A DNA stretch of 46,519 bases from Betaproteobacteria bacterium HGW-Betaproteobacteria-4 (GCA_002840785.1 PHCH01000040.1:1-46519), one strand, 5' to 3'; counted from the stretch's first letter, positions 10,615 to 19,833 are shown. Program-made: numbers and translations. Notes: a model not told the origin generated them from the sequence alone.

Positions 10615-11865
10615 ATGAGCCAGCGGCGGGTGGCGATTACTGGCCTCGGGCTGGTCAGCCCTTATGGCGGCGACCTCGCTGATTTCTTCGGGCGCCTGTG
10701 CGCCGGCGAATCGGCCGTGCGCTACCTGCTCACCGACGATCTGCCGCGCCCGCTATCCATTCCCTTTGTCAGTTGCCCCGGCTTCGACCCCGATGCCGCG
10801 CTCGGCAAGCCGCTCGCCTCGATGATGGATCGTTTCGCCCAGCTCGCCATGGCTGCGGCCTTCTCCGCCTGGGACGACAGCGGCCTGCCGCGTCAGGCTG
10901 AAGGTGACAAGCGCGACGATTGGGGTGTCGCCTGGGGCACCGCGCTGGGTGGCACGCTGGCCTACGAAAAAGGTTACCGCGAGCTGTGGCAGAAGGGGCG
11001 CGAACGCTTGTCGCCGCTGTCCGTCGTGCTCGGCATGAACAACGCGGCCAACGCCCACATTTCGATCCAGCTCGGGCTGGGCGGCGTCAGCATGAGCCAC
11101 ACGGTGGCCTGCGCCTCGTCGGCCATCGCCATCGGCGAAGCTTTCCGCCGCGTGCGCAGCGGCGAGGCAACGGTGATGCTGACCGGCGGCTCCGATGTGC
11201 CGCAGGCCTACGGTGTTGCCCGCGCCTGGGAGGCCTTGCGCGTCATGGCGCCGGGCGATGCCGAGACCTCGCCGATGGCCTGCCGGCCGTTCTCCGCCGA
11301 GCGTCGCGGCCTGGTGCTGGGCGAGGGCGGGGCGGCCCTGGTCCTCGAAGACTGGGACCATGCCGTCGCCCGCGGCGCCCGCATCCACGGCGAAATGGTC
11401 GGCTACGGCACGACTTGCGACCACAGCCATCTGGTCCGCCCGGAAGCGGCCGGCCAGATCCGCGCCATCGGCCTGACCCTGGCCGACGCCGGCCTGAACG
11501 CTGCCGACATCGATTACGTCAATGCCCACGGCACGGCGACGGCCGAAGGCGATCCGGTCGAAGTCGCCGCCCTAAAGGCGGTTTTTGGCGATGGCACCGC
11601 CGCCCTGCCGGTCAGCGCCACCAAGTCCATGCACGGCCACCTGCTCGGCGCGGCCGCTGCCATCGAGGCCATCGTCACCATCCTTGCCTTGCGTGAGGGG
11701 ACGATTCCACCCACCGCCCATCTGGCTGCGCTCGACCCGGACTGCGCCGGTGTCGATCACGTGACGACGGCCCGTCACGGCCAGCCACTGCGCGCCGCCC
11801 TGTCCAATTCCTTCGCTTTCGGCGGCAGCAACGCGGTCCTCGCGTTTCGCGCCGTCGACCTGTAA
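10615..11865 (+). CDS. Beta-ketoacyl-ACP synthase (FabF/ApeR-like)
   Basis: A 416-residue ketosynthase of the FabB/FabF fold. The triad is complete: Cys166 in VACASSA, His305 in NAHGTAT and His342 in KSMHGHLLGA. The C-terminal NSFAFGGSN motif is also present. In aryl-polyene synthesis such an enzyme extends an ACP-bound chain by two carbons using malonyl-ACP. It overlaps no gene but lies between the two ACP genes, as in APE and xanthomonadin clusters. Two further ketosynthase-fold proteins occur downstream at 21898 and 23085. Confidence 0.92.
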   Translation: MSQRRVAITGLGLVSPYGGDLADFFGRLCAGESAVRYLLTDDLPRPLSIPFVSCPGFDPDAALGKPLASMMDRFAQLAMAAAFSAWDDSGLPRQAEGDKRDDWGVAWGTALGGTLAYEKGYRELWQKGRERLSPLSVVLGMNNAANAHISIQLGLGGVSMSHTVACASSAIAIGEAFRRVRSGEATVMLTGGSDVPQAYGVARAWEALRVMAPGDAETSPMACRPFSAERRGLVLGEGGAALVLEDWDHAVARGARIHGEMVGYGTTCDHSHLVRPEAAGQIRAIGLTLADAGLNAADIDYVNAHGTATAEGDPVEVAALKAVFGDGTAALPVSATKSMHGHLLGAAAAIEAIVTILALREGTIPPTAHLAALDPDCAGVDHVTTARHGQPLRAALSNSFAFGGSNAVLAFRAVDL

Positions 11866-11883
11866 CTCATCGGAAGCACCGCC

Positions 11884-12168
11884 ATGTCTGAAGCCAATTC
11901 GCCCGCAAACATCGAAGCCCTGTTGCCGGAAGTCGGCGAGCTGATCGTCACGGCGCTCAACCTCGACGTGCCGCCGGCCGACATCGAGCCGGATGCGCCG
12001 CTGTTCGGCGAAGGCCTTGGCCTCGACTCGATCGACGTGCTCGAAATCGCCCTGGTCATTTCGAAGAAATACGGCTTCCAGCTCAAGTCGGACAACGAAG
12101 ACAACCTGCGCATCTTCTCGTCGCTGCGCGCCTTGTCCACCCATATCGCGTCCCAGCGGACCAAATGA
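11884..12168 (+). CDS. Acyl carrier protein (intact, APE type)
   Basis: A 94-residue ACP with the phosphopantetheine site GLGLDSIDVLE (Ser49). It is probably the carrier of the growing polyene in the cytosol, since the first ACP of the operon lacks its core. The following gene starts inside its stop (ATGA overlap), so translation is coupled. Confidence 0.92.
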   Translation: MSEANSPANIEALLPEVGELIVTALNLDVPPADIEPDAPLFGEGLGLDSIDVLEIALVISKKYGFQLKSDNEDNLRIFSSLRALSTHIASQRTK

Positions 12169-12860
12169 GCCTGTCCCCGGGCCAGCTGCTGCGCGGCCTG
12201 GCCGTCGTCGTCTTTCTCGCCGCCTGGGCCTTCCTCGCCCACACCGGCAGCGCCGGCGAAGGTTCCGGCGATCTCGCGGTACTGCTCGGCGTCGCCCCCA
12301 TCGGCGCGGCGCTCGGCCTGCTGCTCTGGCGCAGCAGCCACCCGGCACTGACCGGCACCGGCATCCTCGCCATGCTCGGCGGCTTGGCCTGGTATTGGCC
12401 GACCCTGCGCGAAAATGTCGCGCTGCTCTTCTTCATCCAGCACCTCGGCACCAACCTGGCGCTCGGCGCGCTGTTCGGGCGCAGCCTGCTCGGCGACGGC
12501 GAAGCCCTCATCACGCAGCTCGCCCGCGCCGTGCATCAGGGCGAACTGTCCGAGCGCAAGCGCCTCTACACGCGCCAGGCAACGCTGGCCTGGACGCTGT
12601 TTTTCCTGGGCAATGCGCTGATTTCGGCCATTCTCTGGCTGCTCGCCCCGCACCCCGTCTGGTCGATTTTTGCCAACCTGATGTCGGCTCCGCTGCTCGC
12701 CGCCATGTTCATCGGCGAACACCTCTGGCGGGCCAGGGTGCTGCCGCCGGACGAACGGCCGAGCATCGCCCAGGTCGCCCGCGCCTACCGCATGCGCAAC
12801 CGGCAGCCCGGGCCGGCGACCGATCTCAAGACGCCGCAGCCGCCCGCCAATCCTTCATGA
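12165..12860 (+). CDS. COG4648 membrane protein (ApeG-like)
   Basis: A 231-residue inner-membrane protein with about five or six hydrophobic segments, matching the COG4648 family that lies between the ACP and AMP-ligase genes in aryl-polyene clusters, where it is called ApeG. Its biochemical function is not established. The start ATG overlaps the ACP stop, and its own stop overlaps the next start, so it lies in a tightly coupled run. Confidence 0.82.
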   Translation: MSLSPGQLLRGLAVVVFLAAWAFLAHTGSAGEGSGDLAVLLGVAPIGAALGLLLWRSSHPALTGTGILAMLGGLAWYWPTLRENVALLFFIQHLGTNLALGALFGRSLLGDGEALITQLARAVHQGELSERKRLYTRQATLAWTLFFLGNALISAILWLLAPHPVWSIFANLMSAPLLAAMFIGEHLWRARVLPPDERPSIAQVARAYRMRNRQPGPATDLKTPQPPANPS

Positions 12861-14212
12861 ATACCATTCCGCTGCTCGCCCACGGCGACCTTGACGCCGT
12901 TTTCGCCTGGACGCCGGAAGGCCCGATCAGCGTCGGCGACTACCTGGCCGACGCCCACTGGCTGGCCGAACGGTTGCCGGCCACCGGCTATCTGCTCAAC
13001 CTCTGCCACGACCGTTACCGCTTTGCCGTCGGCTTCGCGGCCGGCCTGCTGCGCGGCATGACCAGCCTGCAACCGTCGTCGCAATCGCCGGAAACCCTCC
13101 GCCGCCTGCAGGCCGAGTACGCCGGGCTGGTTTGCCTGTGCGACGGCGCCGCCGACACGCTCGACCTGCCGCGCCTCGATTTCCCCGAGACTCCCACGGT
13201 CAACCGGAAAAAAGAGCCAAAACCGAAAACGGCCATCCCACAGATTCCGGTCGACCACCTCGCCGCCATCCTGTTCACCTCCGGCTCGACCGGCCTGCCG
13301 CAGGCCCAGCGCAAGACCTGGGGCAAGCTGGTCGCCAACGGCCGTTCGGAAGCCATCGCCCTCGGCCTCGACCGCCAGCCGCACGCCATCGTCGGCACCG
13401 TCCCGGTCCAGCACAGCTACGGTTTCGAATCGACCTTCCTGCTCGCCCTGCACGGCGGCTGCGCCTTCTGGGCCGGCAAGCCGTTCTATCCGCAGGACAT
13501 CGCCAGCGCGCTGGCCGCCGTGCCGCAGCCGCGCCTGCTTGTCACCACGCCTTTCCACCTGTCGGCGCTGCTCTCCGCCGAAATCGAGCTGCCGCCCATC
13601 GACCTGCTACTCTCCGCCACCGCGCCGCTATCGACGACGCTGGCCGCCGAAGCTGAAGCCCGCACCGGCGCCCCGCTGCATGAAATCTACGGCTCGACCG
13701 AATCCGGTCAACTCGCCACCCGGCGCACCACGGCCGGCGCCGCATGGACGCCGCTGCCCGGCGTCCGTCTCGAACAGGATGGCGACGACACCGTGGCCTG
13801 CGCCGGCCACGTCGAAGGCCGCGTCGCGCTGTCCGACCTCATCGAACTGCTGCCCGACCAGCGTTTCCTGCTCCACGGCCGGCATGCCGACCTCGTCAAC
13901 ATCGCCGGCAAACGCACCTCGCTGGCCTATCTCAATCATCAGCTTTCTGCCGTGCCCGGCGTCGTCGATGGCGCCTTCTTCCTGCCCGACGAGGAAGGCC
14001 CGGACGGCATCACCCGCCTGACCGCCTTCGTCGTCGCCCCCGGCCTGAGCGCCCGACAAGTCAGCGTCGAACTGCGCCAGCGCATCGACGCCATCTTCCT
14101 GCCCCGGCCACTCGTCCTCGTCGACGAGCTGCCGCGCAACAGCACCGGCAAGCTGCCGCGCGCCGAATTGCAGGCGTTGTACGCCGAGAAGGTCAGCCAT
14201 GGCGGACGCTGA
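12857..14212 (+). CDS. Acyl-CoA/ACP synthetase, AMP-forming (ApeH/XanA2-like)
   Basis: A 451-residue ANL-superfamily ligase. The ATP-binding loop is ILFTSGSTGLPQAQRK, the second motif is YGSTESGQLATR, and the catalytic lysine of the C-terminal motif is in RNSTGKLPRAEL. It should adenylate an aromatic acid (a hydroxybenzoate in this setting) and load it on the ACP as polyene starter. The chorismatase at 30737 is the likely source of that acid. An intact copy of the dispersed repeat lies in frame at 13192-13230, encoding PTVNRKKEPKPKT in the linker before the ATP-binding loop; this insert seems to be tolerated. Confidence 0.88.
   Translation: MNTIPLLAHGDLDAVFAWTPEGPISVGDYLADAHWLAERLPATGYLLNLCHDRYRFAVGFAAGLLRGMTSLQPSSQSPETLRRLQAEYAGLVCLCDGAADTLDLPRLDFPETPTVNRKKEPKPKTAIPQIPVDHLAAILFTSGSTGLPQAQRKTWGKLVANGRSEAIALGLDRQPHAIVGTVPVQHSYGFESTFLLALHGGCAFWAGKPFYPQDIASALAAVPQPRLLVTTPFHLSALLSAEIELPPIDLLLSATAPLSTTLAAEAEARTGAPLHEIYGSTESGQLATRRTTAGAAWTPLPGVRLEQDGDDTVACAGHVEGRVALSDLIELLPDQRFLLHGRHADLVNIAGKRTSLAYLNHQLSAVPGVVDGAFFLPDEEGPDGITRLTAFVVAPGLSARQVSVELRQRIDAIFLPRPLVLVDELPRNSTGKLPRAELQALYAEKVSHGGR
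13192..13230 (+). repeat. Dispersed ~40-bp repeat, copy 4 (inside the AMP-ligase gene)
   Basis: A near-perfect copy, CCCACGGTCAACCGGAAAAA followed by GAGCCAAAACCGAAAACG. It is in frame, encoding a lysine- and proline-rich stretch unlike the surrounding protein. Confidence 0.85.
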
Positions 14213-14513
14213 ATACCGCTGGCTGGTCCCGGCCGACCACCCGGCTTTCGCCGGGCATTTTCCCGGCCGGCCCATCGTGCCGGGCGTCGTTTTGCTCGAC
14301 CGCGCCATCCTGTTCGCCGAAGAAATGCTCGGCGAGGCTGGCAAATGCGGCCGCAACTGGCAGGTCGGCAACGCCAAGTTTTTCAGCCCGGTCGGCCCGG
14401 AGGAAGCGCTTACTTTCTCACTAACAACCAAACCGAGCGGAGCCATCGCCTTCACCGTGCGCGCCGCCGAGCGCGACGTGGCCTCCGGCAGCCTGACCGC
14501 CGCCGCGCCATGA
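14199..14513 (+). CDS. ApeI-like hotdog-fold 3-hydroxyacyl-ACP dehydratase
   Basis: A 104-residue hotdog protein of the FabZ/ApeI family. The segment HPAFAGHFPGRPIVPGVVLLDRAI holds the catalytic-site histidine and the family signature. In aryl-polyene synthesis it works with ApeP to remove water from the 3-hydroxyacyl chain. The start overlaps the end of the AMP-ligase gene by 14 bases and its stop overlaps the acyltransferase start. Confidence 0.9.
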   Translation: MADAEYRWLVPADHPAFAGHFPGRPIVPGVVLLDRAILFAEEMLGEAGKCGRNWQVGNAKFFSPVGPEEALTFSLTTKPSGAIAFTVRAAERDVASGSLTAAAP

Positions 14514-15421
14514 GCCGGAAAGAGCCGACCGACGCCGACTGGATGCGTCAGCAGGAACGCAGCAATCTGGCCATCCTCAAGCTCATGGTGTGGATTTCGC
14601 TGACCTTCGGCCGCCGGGTCGGCCGGCTCGTCCTCTACGGCATCGCCGCCTATTTTGTCCTGTTCGCCCCGCGCGCTCGCCGCTTCAGCCGCGACTACCT
14701 GCATCTGGCGCTCAATCGCTGGGCTGAATGGTCGGACGGCTTCCGCCACGTTTTCAGCTTCGCGAGCACGATCCACGACCGGATCTACCTGCTCAACGAC
14801 CGTTTCGACCTTTTCGACATCGAAATCATCGGCAACGAAGCTGTCCAGAAAGTCGCCGCCGAGCACCCCGGCGCCTTGCTCATCGGCGCCCACCTCGGCA
14901 GCTTCGAAGTCCTGCGCGCCGTCGGGCGAGGGCAGCAGGGCCTCAAGGTGGCGATGATGATGTACGAGGAAAACGCCCGCAAAATCAATTCGACCCTCGA
15001 GGCGATCAACCCGGCGGCGAGCCAGGACATCATCCCGCTCGGCCGCATGGATTCGATGCTGCAGGCCCGCGACAAGCTCGACGACGGCTATCTCGTCGGC
15101 ATGCTGGCCGACCGCGGGCTGGGCGACGATGCTACGGTCGACTGCGATTTTCTCGGAAAACCGGCACCGTTCCCGCTCGGCCCCTTCCGCATGGCGGCCA
15201 TGCTGCGCCGCCCGGTTTTCTTCATGACTGGGCTGTACCTCGGCGGCAACCGCTACCAGCTGCATTTCGAGCCGCTGGCCGATTTTTCCCATACGACTCG
15301 TGAAGAACGCGACACTGCCATTCTGGCAGCCATGCAACACTACGCCGACCGCCTGACGTATTTTTGCCGCCTGGCGCCGTACAACTGGTTCAATTTCTTC
15401 GATTTCTGGCAGAAAAAATGA
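14510..15421 (+). CDS. LpxL/HtrB-like lysophospholipid acyltransferase
   Basis: A 303-residue protein of the lipid A acyltransferase family. The active-site box is GAHLGSFEVLRA (H-x4-E), and a hydrophobic N-terminal segment (residues about 20-50) suggests an inner-membrane anchor. In APE and xanthomonadin clusters this enzyme is thought to transfer the polyene to a lipid or glycolipid carrier. The ATG overlaps the dehydratase stop (ATGA), and the LolA-like gene begins inside its own stop. Confidence 0.88.
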   Translation: MSRKEPTDADWMRQQERSNLAILKLMVWISLTFGRRVGRLVLYGIAAYFVLFAPRARRFSRDYLHLALNRWAEWSDGFRHVFSFASTIHDRIYLLNDRFDLFDIEIIGNEAVQKVAAEHPGALLIGAHLGSFEVLRAVGRGQQGLKVAMMMYEENARKINSTLEAINPAASQDIIPLGRMDSMLQARDKLDDGYLVGMLADRGLGDDATVDCDFLGKPAPFPLGPFRMAAMLRRPVFFMTGLYLGGNRYQLHFEPLADFSHTTREERDTAILAAMQHYADRLTYFCRLAPYNWFNFFDFWQKK

Positions 15422-15987
15422 TCAAACGTTTCCTCGGCTGTCTTTTTCTGCTGGCATTGGCCCTGCCGGCCAGCGCCGCCTTCGATGTCGGCCAGCTCAT
15501 GACCGACCTCGCCAGGAACAAGGGCGGCAAGGCGAAATTCACCGAGAAAAAATACATCTCGCTGCTCGACAAACCGGTCGTCTCGTCGGGCGAAATGAGC
15601 TACACGGCGCCCGACCGGCTGGAAAAACGGACTCTGGTGCCCAAGATCGAAACCTTGTTGCTCGACAAGGACATCCTGTCCATTGAGCGCGAGAAGCAGA
15701 AACTCAGCATCAACCTGGCCAACCAGCCCGAAGCCCTGGCCTTCGTGGACAGCATCCGCGGCACGCTGTCCGGCAACCGGGCAGCGCTCGAGAAAAATTA
15801 TGCCCTGCATTTATCGGGCAATGCCGACAAGTGGGTGCTCACACTGCTGCCCAGCGACCAGAAAATTTCCGCCCTCGTGCTGCGCATCACGGTCAGCGGC
15901 AGCAAGAGCCTGATCCGCAGCATCGAGTACCTGCAGGCCGATGGTGACCGTTCGGTGCTCAACATGGAGCCTATCGTCAGCAAATGA
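15418..15987 (+). CDS. LolA-like outer-membrane lipoprotein carrier
   Basis: A 189-residue periplasmic protein with a clear signal peptide (MIKRFLGCLFLLALALP, cleavage after SAA) and the LolA-like fold seen in aryl-polyene clusters. It likely carries the polyene-lipid conjugate across the periplasm. The start overlaps the acyltransferase stop and it precedes the MMPL exporter with a 4-base overlap. Confidence 0.88.
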   Translation: MIKRFLGCLFLLALALPASAAFDVGQLMTDLARNKGGKAKFTEKKYISLLDKPVVSSGEMSYTAPDRLEKRTLVPKIETLLLDKDILSIEREKQKLSINLANQPEALAFVDSIRGTLSGNRAALEKNYALHLSGNADKWVLTLLPSDQKISALVLRITVSGSKSLIRSIEYLQADGDRSVLNMEPIVSK

Positions 15988-18317
15988 GCGCGGCCGGCCG
16001 TGCCTTCCTGATCTGGCTGCTGGCCATGCTGGCCGGGGCGACCGTCGTCTGGAACAGCCATTTTTCGGCCGACATGTCCTTTTTCCTGCCGGGCAAGCCG
16101 AGTCCGGCGCAGCAGGTACTGGTCGACCAGTTGAAGGAGGGCGTCGTCTCCCGCCTGCTCATGGTCGCCATCGCCGGCGGCGAGGCGACGCAGCGGGCGG
16201 CCATTTCGCGCCAATTACACGGTCGACTGGAAAAATTGCCCGAATTCGTCGCCGTCGAGAACGGCCAGGCCGGCAGCCTCGATGCCGACCGCGACTTCCT
16301 GTTCCGCCACCGTTACCTGCTCAGCCCGGCCGTCAAGCCTGAACGTTTCACCGTGGACGGCCTGCGCGACAGCATCGCCAACAGCGTCGATCTGCTCGCC
16401 TCGCCGGCCGGCATGATGATCAAGCCGCTGCTGCCACGCGACCCGACCGGCGAAATGATCGAACTGCTTTCCGGCCTCAACGCCGGCGCCCAACCCAATG
16501 TGCGCGAGGGCGTCTGGGCCTCGCGCGACGGCGAACGGGCCATGCTGCTCATCCAGAGCGCCGCCCTCGGCTCCGATACCGATGCCCAGGAACGGGCCAT
16601 CGCCACCATCCGCAGCCACTTCGCCGAGAGCGCCCAATACGCCGGCGTCAGCGATGCCCGCATCGAGATTTCCGGCCCCGGCGTTTTCGCCGTCAAGTCG
16701 CGGGCAACGATCAAGAGCGAGGTCAGCAAGCTGTCGGCGATCAGCATGCTGGCCATCGTCGCCGTGCTGTTCTTCGTCTATCGCTCGGCCCGCCTGCTCA
16801 GCCTCGGCCTCCTGCCCGTGGTCAGCGGCGCACTGGCTGGCGTCGTCGCCGTCAGCCTCGTTTACGGCACGGTGTTCGGCATCACCGTTGGCTTTGGCGC
16901 GGCGCTGATCGGTGAGGCGGTCGATTACTCGATCTACTATTTCGTCCAGTCCGGCCGGCTCGGCGCGGCTGAATGGCGGGCGCGCTTCTGGCCGACCATC
17001 CGGCTCGGCGTGCTGACCTCCGTTTGCGGCTTTGCGGCGCTGCTCTTTTCCGGCTTCCCCGGCCTCGCCCAACTCGGCCTCTATTCGCTGAGCGGCGTGC
17101 TCACCGCCGCGCTGGTCACCCGTTTCATCCTGCCCGCGCTGGCCGGCAACGACCATCCGATCCGCGACCTCGCCCACCTCGCACCGCCGCTCAAACGCGC
17201 CATCGGCGTCCTCCAGGGCCTGCGCTGGCAGGTCATTTTGCTGACCGTCGCCGCCGCCACGCTCCTCGTCGTCAACCGCGATCAACTCTGGCACCCGAAC
17301 CTGTCGGCGCTGAGCACCGTCAGCGCCGAAGACTCGGCGGCCGACATGGCGCTGCGCGCCGATATCGGCGCCCCGGATTCGCGCTACATGGCGGTGATCA
17401 CCGCCGCCGACCGCGAAGCCGCGCTGCAGGCGGCCGAACGGGCCGGGCAAAAGCTCGACGCGCTGGTCGCCGAGGGGGTCATCGGCGGCTACGACAGCCC
17501 GGCCCGCTTCCTGCCCAGCCAGGCCATGCAGGCCACCCGCCGGGCCAGCCTGCCGGAGGCGAACGAGCTGGCGGCGCGCCTGCAACTGGCGCAGGCCGAT
17601 TCGCCGCTCGCCGCCAACAAGCTCGGCCCCTTCCTCGACGAAATTGCCCAGGCAAAGAAGCAGGGCAGCATCAGCCGCCAAACGCTCGACGGCACCAGCC
17701 TGGCGCTGGCCGTCGATTCGCTGCTGCTGCAGCGCCCGGACGGCTGGAGCGTGCTGCTGCCGCTGCGCCCGCCGGGGGGAGAGAAGGGCGTAGACATCGC
17801 CATCGAACCGGTGCGCGCCGCGCTGGCCGGCAGCGGTGCGCTGCTCATCGACATGAAGGTCGAGTTCGACCGCCTCTACAACGACTATCTCGACGAAGCG
17901 ACTCTGCTTTCGCTGGCCGGCTTCGTCGCCATCGTCGCATTGCTCGCCGTCACCCTGCGTTCCGCCCGCCGGCTCGGTGCCGTCCTGCTGCCACTGCTCC
18001 TCGCCGTCATCCTGATCATCGCCGGCGTCCATCTGGCCGGCGAGAAGCTGCACCTCATGCACCTCATCGGCATGCTACTGATCGTCGCCGTCGGCTCCAA
18101 TTACGCCTTGTTCTTCGACCGGGCCGACAAGGAGCGGCGGCTCGATGCGCCGACCCTGGCCTCGATGGCCATCGCCAACCTGACCACCGCCATCGGCTTC
18201 GGCACGCTCGCCTTGTCCAGCGTGCCGGTGCTCCACGCCGTCGGCATCACCGTCGGCCCGGGCGCCGTGCTGGCGCTGCTCCTGGCGGCCTGTTTTTCGG
18301 GGAAGGACCGTGACTGA
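15984..18317 (+). CDS. MMPL/RND-family exporter
   Basis: A 777-residue inner-membrane protein of the MMPL/RND superfamily. It has an N-terminal membrane segment, a large periplasmic loop, a five-to-six-helix bundle near residues 250-420, a second periplasmic loop and a C-terminal bundle. It fits the exporter found in APE and xanthomonadin clusters, thought to move the polyene lipid from the inner membrane. A diverged copy of the dispersed repeat lies in frame near residue 80. Confidence 0.9.
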   Translation: MSAAGRAFLIWLLAMLAGATVVWNSHFSADMSFFLPGKPSPAQQVLVDQLKEGVVSRLLMVAIAGGEATQRAAISRQLHGRLEKLPEFVAVENGQAGSLDADRDFLFRHRYLLSPAVKPERFTVDGLRDSIANSVDLLASPAGMMIKPLLPRDPTGEMIELLSGLNAGAQPNVREGVWASRDGERAMLLIQSAALGSDTDAQERAIATIRSHFAESAQYAGVSDARIEISGPGVFAVKSRATIKSEVSKLSAISMLAIVAVLFFVYRSARLLSLGLLPVVSGALAGVVAVSLVYGTVFGITVGFGAALIGEAVDYSIYYFVQSGRLGAAEWRARFWPTIRLGVLTSVCGFAALLFSGFPGLAQLGLYSLSGVLTAALVTRFILPALAGNDHPIRDLAHLAPPLKRAIGVLQGLRWQVILLTVAAATLLVVNRDQLWHPNLSALSTVSAEDSAADMALRADIGAPDSRYMAVITAADREAALQAAERAGQKLDALVAEGVIGGYDSPARFLPSQAMQATRRASLPEANELAARLQLAQADSPLAANKLGPFLDEIAQAKKQGSISRQTLDGTSLALAVDSLLLQRPDGWSVLLPLRPPGGEKGVDIAIEPVRAALAGSGALLIDMKVEFDRLYNDYLDEATLLSLAGFVAIVALLAVTLRSARRLGAVLLPLLLAVILIIAGVHLAGEKLHLMHLIGMLLIVAVGSNYALFFDRADKERRLDAPTLASMAIANLTTAIGFGTLALSSVPVLHAVGITVGPGAVLALLLAACFSGKDRD
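16216..16245 (+). repeat. Dispersed ~40-bp repeat, copy 5 (diverged, inside the MMPL gene)
   Basis: ACACGGTCGACTGGAAAAA followed by TTGCCCGAATTC. It shares the first half of the consensus with two changed bases and only weakly the second half. It is in frame (HGRLEKLPEF). It is the least certain copy. Confidence 0.35.
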
Positions 18318-18323
18318 GCGCAT

Positions 18324-18363
18324 TCCTACGGTCAACCGGACAAATTGGCCAAAAATGAAATCT
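18324..18363 (+). repeat. Dispersed ~40-bp repeat, copy 6 (intergenic)
   Basis: CTACGGTCAACCGGACAAA followed by TTGGCCAAAAATGAAATCT. It lies in the 69-base gap between the MMPL and hydrolase genes, directly before a perfect parS site, and is about 90% identical to the copy at 24321. Confidence 0.85.
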
Positions 18364-18366
18364 CAC

Positions 18367-18380
18367 GTTTCACGTGAAAC
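18367..18380. promoter_or_regulatory. parS site (GTTTCACGTGAAAC)
   Basis: A perfect 14-bp parS core palindrome in the intergenic space 7 bases before the hydrolase start. ParB bound here would cover the start region of that gene. Confidence 0.8.
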
Positions 18381-18386
18381 CGGCAC

Positions 18387-19031
18387 ATGAGCAGCGCGCT
18401 TAGAACCCTGCACCATGACGTCGGCGGCGACAGCCTGCTCGTCCTGCTGCCCGGTGCCTACATGACGCCCGAGCACTTCGCCGCCAACGGCTTTTTTGCC
18501 GACGCCGCCGTGCGCCATCTCAAGCTCGACATCGTTGCCGTCGACCTCGGCCTCGACGCCGTGTCGAGCGGCGACGCGCTGCCCGCCGTCATCGAGCAGA
18601 TTCTGATCCCGGCCCGCGCCAAATACCGGCAGGTCTGGCTCGGCGGCATTTCGCTCGGCGGCCTGCTCGCCCTGTGCCTCAACGCCGACCAACCCGGCCT
18701 CGTCGACGGCCTGTGCCTGATCGCGCCGTACCCCGGCAGCCGGCTGACCACCAACGCCATCAAGCGGGCCGGCGGCCTCGATGGCTGGCAGCCGACGGCC
18801 GTCGACCTGAGCGACCCCGAGTTCCGCGCCTACCGCTGGCTCACGGCACCACCGGCCGGCTTCCCGGTCTTCGTCGGCTACGGCACCGAAGACCGCTTCG
18901 CCGACGGCATGCAGGCCATCGCCGAGCGCTTCCCGGCTGCCGCCCGGTGCGCCTTGCCGGGCGACCACGACTGGCCGGTGTGGCGCGATTTATGGGAACA
19001 TTTTCTCAACCTTGGCCACTTCGCCACCTGA
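18387..19031 (+). CDS. Alpha/beta-fold hydrolase
   Basis: A 214-residue protein with a nucleophile elbow GGISLGGLLAL (Ser in GISLG) and a terminal GDHDWPVW histidine. It is probably a soluble esterase or thioesterase. Aryl-polyene clusters often have a thioesterase (ApeK type) at this position; here no hotdog thioesterase is visible, so this protein may take that role, which is inference. The polysaccharide deacetylase gene starts one base after its stop. Confidence 0.75.
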   Translation: MSSALRTLHHDVGGDSLLVLLPGAYMTPEHFAANGFFADAAVRHLKLDIVAVDLGLDAVSSGDALPAVIEQILIPARAKYRQVWLGGISLGGLLALCLNADQPGLVDGLCLIAPYPGSRLTTNAIKRAGGLDGWQPTAVDLSDPEFRAYRWLTAPPAGFPVFVGYGTEDRFADGMQAIAERFPAAARCALPGDHDWPVWRDLWEHFLNLGHFAT

Positions 19032-19032
19032 C

Positions 19033-19833
19033 ATGCCGACGCGCTGGAAGCCGACCTTCGCCATCAAAGCCACGCTCGCCGTGCACGCCGCGGCGGCCGT
19101 CGGCTGCGTGCTGGCGCCGGCCATGTGGCCTTGGGCCGTCGGCGCCCTGGTCATCAACCACGCCATCATCACGACGGCCGGCCTGCTGCCGCGCACGACG
19201 CTGCTCGGCCCCAATCTCAACCGCCTGCCAGACGACGCCGTCGCCCGCCGCGAAGTCGCCATCACCATCGACGACGGCCCCGACCCCGAGGTCACGCCGC
19301 AAGTCCTCGACCAGCTCGACGCCGCCAACGCCAAGGCCACCTTCTTCTGCATCGGCTGGCGCGCCCGCGAAAACCCGGCGCTGTGCCGCGAAATCGTCGC
19401 CCGCGGCCATCGCGTCGAGAACCATGGCGATAGCCATTCCAAGGCCTTCGCCTTCTTCGGCCCGGGCCGCATGAAGGCCGACATCGCCGCCGCCCAGGCC
19501 ACTTTCGCCGAGATCACCGGCCAGCCGCCACGCTACTTCCGCGCCACGGCCGGCCTGCGCAACCCCTTCCTCGACGCCGTCCTGCACGGACTCGACCTCA
19601 CGCTGGCGAGCTGGACCCGCCGCGCCTACGACACCCGCTGCACCGACCCGGACATCGTTTTCCAGCGCCTCAGCCGCAACCTCGGCCCCGGCGACATCCT
19701 GCTCCTGCACGACGGCCACGCCGCCCGCACGGCAGACGGCCAGCCGGTCATTCTCGCCGTGCTGCCGCGCCTGATCACCGCGCTGCGCCAACATTCACTC
19801 AACCCCGTCACGCTGCCCAACGCCACATCATGA
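19033..19833 (+). CDS. Polysaccharide deacetylase-family protein
   Basis: A 266-residue NodB-homology protein with two hydrophobic N-terminal stretches (residues about 12-55), so probably membrane anchored. The NodB motifs are ITIDDGPDPEVTP and ENHGDSHS (the metal-binding H-x3-H). It should hydrolyse an N- or O-acetyl group; the substrate in this cluster is unknown. ATG at 19033 lies just after the hydrolase stop, and the methyltransferase start overlaps its own stop. Confidence 0.82.
   Translation: MPTRWKPTFAIKATLAVHAAAAVGCVLAPAMWPWAVGALVINHAIITTAGLLPRTTLLGPNLNRLPDDAVARREVAITIDDGPDPEVTPQVLDQLDAANAKATFFCIGWRARENPALCREIVARGHRVENHGDSHSKAFAFFGPGRMKADIAAAQATFAEITGQPPRYFRATAGLRNPFLDAVLHGLDLTLASWTRRAYDTRCTDPDIVFQRLSRNLGPGDILLLHDGHAARTADGQPVILAVLPRLITALRQHSLNPVTLPNATS

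Noticed and set aside
11755..11770. GATCACGTGACG as a fifth parS site
   Set aside because: It shares only the central CACGTG and lacks the GTTT/AAAC flanks.
15131..15160. GCTACGGTCGACTG in the LpxL-like gene as a repeat copy
   Set aside because: Only the first 13 bases match; the A-tract and GGCCAAAA parts are absent and the protein segment is normal for the family.
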